Assembly: GCF_003286085.1 (NCBI RefSeq)
Contig: NW_020825424.1
Coordinates: 124,001-188,000 of the forward strand
Length of the DNA: 64,000 nucleotides
Origin: Drosophila persimilis
Taxonomy: Eukaryota > Arthropoda > Insecta > Diptera > Drosophilidae
Direction: 5' to 3'
Shown here: positions 56,335-64,000 of the stretch, piece by piece
How the letters are laid out: every line of letters begins with the position of its first letter
How positions within the stretch are numbered: the first letter of the stretch is position 1
Translations under genes and position numbers: made by a program
Notes under the pieces: generated by a model
Database searches by the model: none
What the model was told of the DNA's origin: nothing
What the model saw: only the letters and a program-made list of their open reading frames with translations

Positions 56335-57453
56335 GGGGGTGTGGCGAAATTTTGAAACAAACTCGTCTCGGTCCGATATATTAGGAGTGTGGATACCAAA
56401 TTTGGTTGCTCTAGCTTTTATAGTCTCTGAGATATAGGCGCTAATGTTTTACTCTAAGCAAAGCCGCCTATGCTACGTGTGTGTTAGAGAGAGACAGGGC
56501 GAGAAAAAATGAAATTGTTTTCTTGATGCTGGCTATAATAATGATTCGATCCAATTCAGATTCTGCAGTCTAAAAGATATGGTCATTCTCTACGATTCTG
56601 CGTTTTTGGTTTTCTCGTATCTTTAAAATTGTGGATGCCACAGATTTACGCCCTTTGTGGGGGCGGAAGTGGGCGGGGCAAAGTTTTGAAATATTTTTGT
56701 AGCAGTGACATATCACAGAAGTCTGGATCGAAAACATCGTTGCTCTAGCTCTTATAGTCTTTGAGCATTAGGCGCTGAAGGGGACGGACAGACGGACGGA
56801 CGGACAGACAGACGGACAGACAGACAGGGCTCAATCGACTCGGCTATTGATGCTGATCAAGCATATATATACTTTATGGGGTCGGAAACGATTCCTTCTG
56901 GACGTTACACACATCCACTTTTACCAAAAATCTAATTTTGAGTATCGGGTATAACGAGGGGGAACGTTGTGAGTTGCTGCGGAACCCCAACTCTACAGTT
57001 ATACCCGATACTAAGTCAGTATGGCTTTCCTCCGGCAGACGCCGCTAATATTAAACGACACGACAAAGAGTGCGTGCGAGAGAGACAGAAAATCAGTCTG
57101 AGCGTGACGTCAGGCGCTGCGTAGCCAGTGCAAATTGATTTGTTTCCTTTCGCTATAAAAATGATCTGATCTGATCCAGATTCAGCAATCTGATGTAGAG
57201 GATGTTTATATGTTCTAGAATGTAAAATCTTAACCAGATCGTATCATTTTTATAGCCAGCATCAAGAAAACAATTTCATTTTTTCTCGCCCTGTCTCTCT
57301 CTAACACACACGTAGCATAGGCGGCTTTGCTTAGAGTAAAACATTAGCGCCTATATCTCAGAGACTATAAAAGCTAGAGCAACCAAATTTGGTATCCACA
57401 CTCCTAATATATCGGACCGAGACGAGTTTGTTTCAAAATTTCGCCACACCCCC
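56335..57453. mobile_element. DINE-1 pieces H9-H11 at the palindrome centre
   Basis: Three DINE-1 pieces: H9 (about 56,335-56,954, minus, with the 5' terminus at 56,954), H10 (56,955-57,194, minus, 3' terminal part) and H11 (57,195-57,453, plus, internal part). H9 and H11 mirror each other outside 56,549-57,239. The asymmetric spacer is the rest of H9, H10 and the first part of H11. No gene. Confidence 0.8.
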
Positions 57454-58121
57454 CTAAGGGATGAGTTACTCCTGGGGGCCCTGGAGGTATGTCTCCGATC
57501 GGTTCCCTGACGAGCGGAGACTCGGCCCGTTTCCCGACTCGGATAGCCTACAGCAGTCGATCGTCCGGATGCCGCGGCGGCCACACTCCCAACAGAATAG
57601 CACTCGCCGATTCCTGCATGAACTGCTGAAATGACCTTCCTCCCCGCAATTCCGGCAGGCCCGGCGTGTGTTCACCGGCCGGTCTCCATCCTGGGTCACT
57701 ACATGCTGTGGGGTGGATAATACGGGTCCTTGGTATGATGGCGTTCTGGCTTTCGTATTTGGGCGGTCGTTAGCTGGGAGGTTTTGTTCGCGGTCCCGCG
57801 TTGTCTCGTACGCTACTATCAATTGGGTCAGTTCTCGCAACTTGTCGAACTCATGTCTACGGGGAACAGTTGGTATTCCGGCCGAAGGATCTCGTAGATC
57901 CTGTCCAGCTCTCTGTCTGGAGTATACTGAGCTCGTTGCATCATGAGTCGGAGGTCGATCAAGTAGTCCTGAAAGGCTTCTCGGGGTCGTTGGTGACAGG
58001 AGCGGATCGTATCTTCCAAGCGCTGAAAGTATCGCGGGGGTAGGAAGAACTCCAAGAACTCCTTCCGGAACTCGGTCAATGGCTTGCCTTGCATCTGGAA
58101 CGTCCTAAACCATACTAAACC
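57454..58121 (-). mobile_element. Element A piece A4
   Basis: Inverted counterpart of A3. Position about 57,764-57,771 (gggcggtcgtta) is the uninterrupted form of the site occupied by the full-length LINE in A2. Broken fossil. Confidence 0.85.
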
Positions 58122-58243
58122 TTTGTACTGAATGATTCCCAGAGCCAGTTCTGAACGGCTCCAAGTGATAGTTCAGGGCCCACTTCGATGTTGTGTTCCT
58201 AACAGATTCTCCCTTCTTTTCAGGTCTCCCCACCCCACCCCAC

Positions 58244-59089
58244 AACGCCACAAAAAGATTTCAAAACTTCGCCCCGCCCACTTCCGCCCCCACAAAGGCC
58301 GAAAATCTGTAGCATCCACATTTTTAAAGATACGATAAAACCAAAAACGCAGAATCGTAGAGGATGTTTATATGTTCTAGAATGTAAAATCTTAACCAGA
58401 TCGTATAATTATTATAGTCAGAATCAAGAAAACAATTTCATTCTTCCTCGCTCTGTCTCTCTCTAACACACAGGTTTTATGGTCGGTTTTGCCAATTGCA
58501 AAATATGAGTTCAAGGATCTCAGAACATATAAGAGCAAGAGCAACCAAATTTGGTATCCACACTCCTGTGATATCGGACCTTGACCGTTTCGTGTCCAAA
58601 TTTCGGCACACCCCCTTCCGCCCCCGCAAAGGACGAAAATCCACAAATCTCAGAGACTATTATCGCTAGAGTACCAAATTTGGTATCCGCACTGGATTGC
58701 ACTTCCGTTAGATCTCACTATAAAGCGTATATCTCAGAATTTCGCCCCACCCCCTTCCGCCCCCACAAAGGACGAAAATCTGTTGCATTCACAATATTGC
58801 ACATTCGAGAAAACTAAAAACGTAGAATCATAGATAATGACCACATCTATCAGATTACTGAATCTGGATCAGATCGGATCATTTTTGTAGCCAGAAGCAA
58901 GAAATCAATTTGCGGTGGCTACGCAGCGCCCGACGTCACGCTCAGACTGATTTTCTGTCTCTCTCGCACGCACTCTTTGTCGTGTCGTTTAATATTAGCG
59001 GCCTCTGCCGGAGGAGAGCCATACTGACTAAGTATCGGGTATAAATGTAGAGTTGCGGTGTCCGCAGCAACTCACAACGTTCCCCCTCG
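58244..59089 (+). mobile_element. DINE-1 copy H12, 5'-truncated
   Basis: The same truncated form as H2, H5 and H8, ending CCCCCTCG before ttttaaaattgg. Confidence 0.85.
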
Positions 59090-59603
59090 TTTTAAAATTG
59101 GTTGTTGCCGGGAGGCTGAATCTCTTCACGAACTCTCGCCATTTTGCTGCTACTTGTCATGAGAATTGGAAAAAACATTGAAACAAAAAAGGATCTGCCA
59201 CCACTAATGGTAATAATTGCACCCCGGCTATCATCTTTTCACGCAATGATCAGAATTATAGAACAAATTGTCTACATCCATGTTTAGCTAAACTTTTGTT
59301 TTCTCCGTTTTTTTCTTACTCACTCATATTAAAACCAAATTTAATCCATCAAAAGTCAATAAGTAAAACGATTACCTGGGAAAAGATTATAAATAAATGA
59401 GCTTGTGACTACTTAGAATTTAGACGGATTGCTCCTTATCGGTGATGTTCGACTGAATTAAGCATTTTGGCTGATATACTTGACTCGAGAGCTGACTGAT
59501 AATGTTATCACCAGATTTCCCTCAAAACATTCCTTTAAAATCACAGTCTCATTCCTATAAAATCACCCAAAGGTGCAATGCCTTCAATCAAAAAAGTATT
59601 AGC

Positions 59604-60397
59604 ATGGTGAACGTTTTAAGCAGTCTACTTGTCTGCGGACTGGTACTTGTCAGATCCGCACAACTGAAAGACGGAGATGTCCTGCAAGATTACCAGCGTT
59701 TAAAAAGGCTCCGCCCGCTGGGAGTCGAGTTTGCCGAACACTTCCGTAATGCATCGCTCCCGGACTTGGATCTATTCCACCCCCGAATACCCAGTCAGGA
59801 GGATCTGTTGTGTTTCGCGGACATGGCGCAGTTCATGCAGGCGCTCACTGCTGGAAAATTATGGGCCCTTAAGAGTAAGTAAATAATGAAAATTATATTC
59901 AAGTGACTGAGAACTGAAGTTGACGAATTTTGTGAGCAGTGATCGATGCTTGGGGCTCCATTCCCTCAGGAGTGCTGTCCGGCAATGCCTACCATCTGGG
60001 TAACTTCGATGAGTGTGTCAAGATCAGCGAGGAGATCACCAGTAGTCACAGCATACATGGAAAGTACTGTTTTCTAAATGTACCCGCCGTATCCATTTCG
60101 ATCAAGTTCGCATCTTGCTTTCCGGCTTCCTGCTCTGCGGCACATATAGATACGTTTCTGGAGTAGTTAATGCAGAATTTGTTGAACTCAAGCAGCACAA
60201 ATATAAAATTCAGCGAGGCCAGCTGTCAGACAAGTGAATCGAAACCTTGGGATGGAATGACCATTTTCACAGTGTAATCTTCCACATCGTCGACAGCAAA
60301 TCGAATCCGAACGTGATCAGTTGTCTTGATGGAATCCGCTGCATGTCCCTGTTCTGGGTGGTTCTTGGACATGGAGTCGAATATGCTATACCCATAT
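59604..60397 (+). pseudogene. nrf-6-like pseudogene, copy 3
   Basis: The best preserved 5' part of the amplified copies. Exon 1 (59,604 to about 59,874) is fully open: signal peptide (MVNVLSSLLVCGLVLVRSAQ), then DVLQDYQRLKRLRPLGVEFA and SQEDLLCFADMAQFMQALTA. A GTAAGT intron and a gtgagcag acceptor join exon 2 at about 59,941 in frame (IDAWGSIPSGVLSGNAYHLG). A stop follows FLE near 60,164, and exon 3, part of exon 4 and all C-terminal exons are missing. If transcribed it could give a short secreted NRF-domain peptide of about 165 residues with no membrane acyltransferase part (inference). Confidence 0.85.
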
Positions 60398-60490
60398 AGG
60401 TGCAACTGCAAATAAAGCTAAGGGTGTTTTAGCGTTCATCAAGCGTTGGTGGAGCCCCCAGGCTGTTATTGAATCCGTGCAAAAGCAATT

Positions 60491-61486
60491 TTTATACCCG
60501 ATACTCAAAATGAGTATTGGGGTATATTAGATTTGTGGTAAAAGTGGATGTGTGTAACGTCCAGAAGGAATCGTTTCCGACCTCATAAAGTATATATATG
60601 CTTGATCAGCATCAATAGCCGAGTCGATTGAGCCCTGTCTGTCTGTCCGTCTGTCCGTCCGTCCGTCCGTCTGTCCGTCCCCTTCAGCGCCTAATGCTCA
60701 AAGACTATAAGAGCTAGAGCAACGATGTTTTCGATCCAGACTTCTGTGATATGTCACTGCTACAAAAATATTTCAAAACTTTGCCCCGCCCACTTCCGCC
60801 ACCACAAAGGGCGTAAATCTGTGGCATCCACAATTTTAAAGATACGAGAAAACCAAAAACGCAGAATCGTAGAGAATGACCATATCTTTTAGACTGCAGA
60901 ATCTGAATTGGATCGTATCATTATTATAGCCAGCATCAAGAAAACAATTTCATTTTTTCTCGCCCTGTCTATCTCTAACACACACGTAGCATAGGCGGCT
61001 TTGCTTAGAGTAAAACATTAGCGCCTAGATCTCAGAGACTATAAAAGCTAGAGCAACCAAATTTGGTATCCACACTCCTAATATATCGGACCGAGACGAG
61101 TTTGTTTCAAAATTTCGCCACACCCCCTTCCGCCCCCGCAAAGGATGCAAATATGGCGATATTCACAAATCTCAGAGACTATTAGGGCTAGAGTAACCAA
61201 ATTTGGTATCCACACTCTTAATATATCGGACCGAGACGAGTTTGATTTAAAATTTCGCCACACCCCCTTCCGCCCCCGCAAAGGACGAAAATCTGGGGCA
61301 TCCACAAATCTCAGAGACTATTAAGGTTAGAGTAACCAAATTTGGTATCCGCACTGCTGTTGGATCTCACTATAAAACGTATATCTCAGAATTTCGCCCC
61401 ACCCCCTTCCGCCTACACAAAGGACGAAAATCTGTTGCATCCACAATATTGCAGATTAGAGAAAACTAAAAACGCAGAATCATAGA
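60491..61486 (+). mobile_element. DINE-1 copy H13, 3'-truncated (pair P2)
   Basis: Direct-repeat counterpart of H6, truncated at the same catagac junction. Confidence 0.85.
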
Positions 61487-62633
61487 CGAGGGGGAACGTT
61501 GTGAGTTGCTGCGGACACCGCAACTCTACAGTTATACCCGATACTAAGTCAGTATGTCTCTCCTCCGGCAGACGCCGCTAATATTAAACGACACGACAAA
61601 GAGTGCGTGCGAGAGAGACAGAAAATCAGTCTGAGCGTGACGTCAGGCGCTGCGTAGCCAGTGCAAATTGATTTGTTTCCTTTCGCTATAAAAATGATCT
61701 GATCTGATCCAGATTCAGCAATCTGATAGATATGGTCGTTATCTATGATTCTGCGTTTTTAGTTTTCTCGAATGTGCAATATTGTGAATGCAACAGATTT
61801 TCGTTCTTTGTGTGGGCGGAAGGGGGTGGGGCGAAATTCTGAGATAAACGTTTTATAGTGAGATCTAACAGAAGTGCGGATACCAAATTTGGTTACTCTA
61901 GCTTTAATAGTCTCTGAGATTTGTGAATATCCCCAGATTTGCATTCTTTGCGGGGGCGGAAGGGGGTGTGGCGAAATTTTGAAACAAAATCGTATCGGTC
62001 CGATATATTAGGAGTGTGGATACCAAATTTGGTTGCTCTAGCTTTTATAGTCTCTGAGATCTAGGCGCTAATGTTTTACTCTAAGCAAAGCCGCCTATGC
62101 TACGTGTGTGTTAGAGAGAGACAGGGCGAGAAAAAATGAAATTGTTTTCTTGATGCTGGCTATAATAATGATACGATCCAATTCAGATGCTGCAGTCTAA
62201 AAGATATGGTCATTCTCTACGATTCTGAGTTTTTGGTTTTCTCGTATCTTTAAAATTGTGGATGCCACAGATTTTCGCCCTTTGTGGGGGCGGAAGTGGG
62301 CGGGGCAAAGTTTTGAAATATTTTTGTAGCAGTGACATATCACAGAAGTCTGGATCCAAAACATCGTTGCTCTAGCTTTTATAGTCTTTGAGCATTAGGC
62401 GCTGAAGGGGACGGACAGACGGACAGACGGACAGACGGACAGACGGACAGACGGACGGACGGACAGACGGACAGACGGACAGACAGACATGGCTCAATCG
62501 ACTCGGCTATTGATGCTGATCAAGAATATATATACTTTATGGGGTCGGAAACGATTCCTTCTGGACGTTACACACATACACTTTTACCACAAATCTAATA
62601 TACCCCAATACTCATTTTGAGTATCGGGTATAA
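61487..62633 (-). mobile_element. DINE-1 copy H14, full length (pair P2)
   Basis: Direct-repeat counterpart of H7, with an expanded microsatellite (62,408-62,490) that makes it the longest copy, 1,147 bp. Its 5' end marks the right edge of the duplicated region. Confidence 0.85.
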
Positions 62634-63150
62634 AAAGTGAGCGTAGGCTCTCTATTTTACGAGGGTCATTTGAATACTTGTTCCTTAAAGGAGTTTGACC
62701 GAACACCGGTCGGCTCTGCTGTCCCCCTGTGCGTTGTGTTGGCTGGCTTGATTTTTGGTGTAGACGTGCAGCGTGGGCAAATATTGGAGATGGCGAGCGG
62801 CTTTGGTCCGGCCGCCCACGTTGCATCTTTCTGGATGATTGGCTGCTGCATCCGAATGGTACTGGTCCGGCCACCCTATGCAATGTCAATGATGTTGGAG
62901 TTGGCGTCGATGCGTGATGGCAATGGTCCGAGTTATTGGCCGCATCCGAGTGGCTGCTGGTCCGGCCACCAGGATGCGTTGTCGATTTTGTTGATTGGCC
63001 GCATCCAAGTGGCTCTGGTCCGGCCACAAGGATGCGTTGTCAGTAGAATTGGCCTGGCCTCCTCGGCCATGTTCATCGTCGGGTTGATGGTGTAATTTTG
63101 AGTGGCTGCTGGTCCGGCCACCCAGATGAGGAGGTGTTCGTTTTGGCGTG
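62634..63150. repeat. Degenerate repeats around a tggtccggccacc motif
   Basis: The motif ctggtccggccac or close variants recurs near 62,806, 62,865, 62,960, 63,018 and 63,108. It is often preceded by ggccgcatccgagtggct and followed by aggatgcgttgtc, giving loose units near 55-90 bp. Open frames on both strands (for example 62,584-63,027 minus) follow the repeat and have no domain. Confidence 0.65.
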
Positions 63151-63960
63151 TGATTTAATTTGTGTTTATTTGCAGGTACTTGTCGGCGTTTGGATGTTAT
63201 TTGTGGCGACCCTTGTCTGGTTGGTGTTGGCGTAAAACAGCAGGTGAGTATTTTGTGTGTGTTTGGCAGTCTGCTTCTCCCTCCTGTTTCTTCTTTCTTT
63301 GCAGGATTTGCTGGCGTCCGGCGGCTCAACACCGGGCCATCCCGCCCTCACATAATGACCGAGAGACGGGTGCGACCCAGTGGAGCGGCAACAGGCGCCA
63401 GCATCTGTGTCGTCGTTGGAAATGGCAGCTGTTGGTTCGGAGTGGCGTGACGTCACGGCCATGGTCAGTCGGCAGCGTCATCGAAGGAGGCCTCCTTTTC
63501 CGCCCCTTTGGCAGGAAATTGTTGATGTTGATGGCGAGGCAGCTTCTTGTTGGTCAGCTCTGTCTGTGTATTGGCAGGTACGTGTGATTTTCGTGTGTTT
63601 TGTCAGTTTTTCGTTGTTGTCCGTATTGACGTGTTTTTCTTTGTATTTTAGTGGCTGGCCTCTGGACTTCTGTTGGAATTGACGGTAGTGCTGCTGATGA
63701 GGCCTCCAAATTTCGCCCATTAATCCTCAAGAGAGTTGCAGGAGTGGCGAGGCAGCTGCTGGAGGGGCAGCTCTGTCGGTTTAATATCAGGTGAGTATGT
63801 TTGTTTGTCATTTGCAGATTTTTGTAAATTATGTTTAATTTTTGTCTATTTTCAGGTTTTATTGGCATTAAACTTCTGCTATTCGGCGCAATCAGTAAAC
63901 GTCGTTTAATCCCTCGCTTTCGAAGTCGCCACTGGATTGTCCCTTTAGGAACTTACGTAG
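63150..63960 (+). other. Ladder of exon-like segments, unknown transcript
   Basis: The plus strand shows a series of convincing intron borders. A donor cagcaggtgagt near 63,239 pairs with an acceptor tctttctttgcag near 63,304. A donor ggcaggtacgtg near 63,575 pairs with ctttgtattttag near 63,650. A donor atatcaggtgagt near 63,790 pairs with tctattttcag near 63,855. The introns would be about 65-75 bp, normal for Drosophila, with exons of about 270 and 140 bp between them. The exons have open stretches with no recognised domain. It may be part of a host gene, a non-coding RNA or an old repeat. Confidence 0.4.
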
Positions 63961-64000
63961 GTCATCGTAAGGCTCTTCGTCGGTCCATTGGCTGTCGTCG

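Larger units (their letters stand above)
53293..60490. repeat. Large palindrome of nrf blocks (units 2 and 3)
   Basis: Left arm about 53,293-56,548 and right arm about 57,240-60,490 are inverted copies. Paired positions sum to about 113,788 in the inner part and 113,784 in the outer part, so the centre is near 56,894 and only a few small indels separate the arms. Where I compared translations, arms differ by about one residue per gag or DINE frame, which suggests roughly 99 percent identity. The spacer of about 690 bp (56,549-57,239) consists of DINE-1 pieces. Confidence 0.9.
58122..60490 (+). repeat. nrf block, unit 3 (+)
   Basis: Flank, DINE-1 H12, nrf copy 3 and LINE sliver (60,398-60,490). 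Direct repeat of unit 1 and inverted repeat of unit 2. Confidence 0.85.

Noticed and set aside
56335-57453. Palindrome as a pure assembly artefact
   Set aside because: Not excluded without reads, but the spacer is asymmetric, the arms differ at a few sites and the outer DINE pairs are not mirrored, which a simple fold-back error would not give.
62405-62490. Regular gacggacagacgg repeats that could be taken for a CRISPR-like or satellite array
   Set aside because: The GTCC/GTCT run is the internal microsatellite of DINE-1 and occurs at the same place in every fuller copy; there are no spacers.
62584-63332. Histidine- and threonine-rich minus-strand frames
   Set aside because: They follow the tggtccggccacc repeats and disagree with the plus-strand splice signals; no domain.

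Overview
The window reads as repeat-dense insect heterochromatin, most likely from a Drosophila of the obscura group (D. pseudoobscura/D. miranda lineage; inference). Reasons: many DINE-1-type (Helentron) copies of a kind that resembles the ISY/ISX elements described from D. miranda; LINEs that look like the LOA clade (Bilbo/TRIM relatives); Ty3/gypsy elements with very long LTRs and lysine-tRNA-type primer sites; a BEL/Pao element; and only two recognisable host loci, both damaged. The density of nesting, the near-identical inverted arms and the amplified dead gene copies suggest a Y, neo-Y or pericentromeric region.

Layout. 1-8.26 kb: a minus-strand Ty3/gypsy element (element A, copy A1) whose 5' LTR holds a 91-101 bp minisatellite. 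8.27-9.38 kb: CT-rich DNA with 113-bp repeats. 9.38-14.94 kb: DINE-1 copies around a nose-resistant-to-fluoxetine (nrf-6)-like acyltransferase-3 pseudogene, with a LINE fragment in place of its middle. 14.94-16.47 kb: flank and remains of an unrecognised small two-membrane-segment host gene (gene X, minus). 16.56-48.84 kb: one 32-kb nest. A 1.3-kb piece of element A (A2) holds a long-LTR gypsy element (B, 17,112-42,690), whose right LTR holds a BEL element (C, 27,899-40,899), whose leader holds a young mdg3/micropia-like element (D, 28,787-33,409). B also carries a DINE-1 and a truncated LOA-like LINE; A2 carries a full-length relative of that LINE. Matching target-site duplications or paralogous empty sites inside the same window support most layers.

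48.84-62.63 kb: three more copies of the nrf-like 5' block in +, -, + order, separated and capped by tail-to-tail DINE-1 pairs. Copies two and three form a palindrome with arms of about 3.25 kb around a 0.69-kb spacer (centre near 56,894). Copy one plus its DINE pair is a direct repeat of copy three plus its pair, offset by about 9.3 kb. 62.63-64 kb: degenerate short repeats and a ladder of exon-like segments with good splice signals.

Relative ages: element A piece, then B, then C, then D. The nrf block was copied after the middle of the gene was lost and before the full-length LINE entered A2. No intact host gene, tRNA, rRNA or CRISPR array was seen. The most interesting hypotheses are that the nrf palindrome feeds an inverted-repeat small-RNA pathway, and that the many DINE-1 copies carry GA-rich dosage-compensation-type motifs; both are inference.
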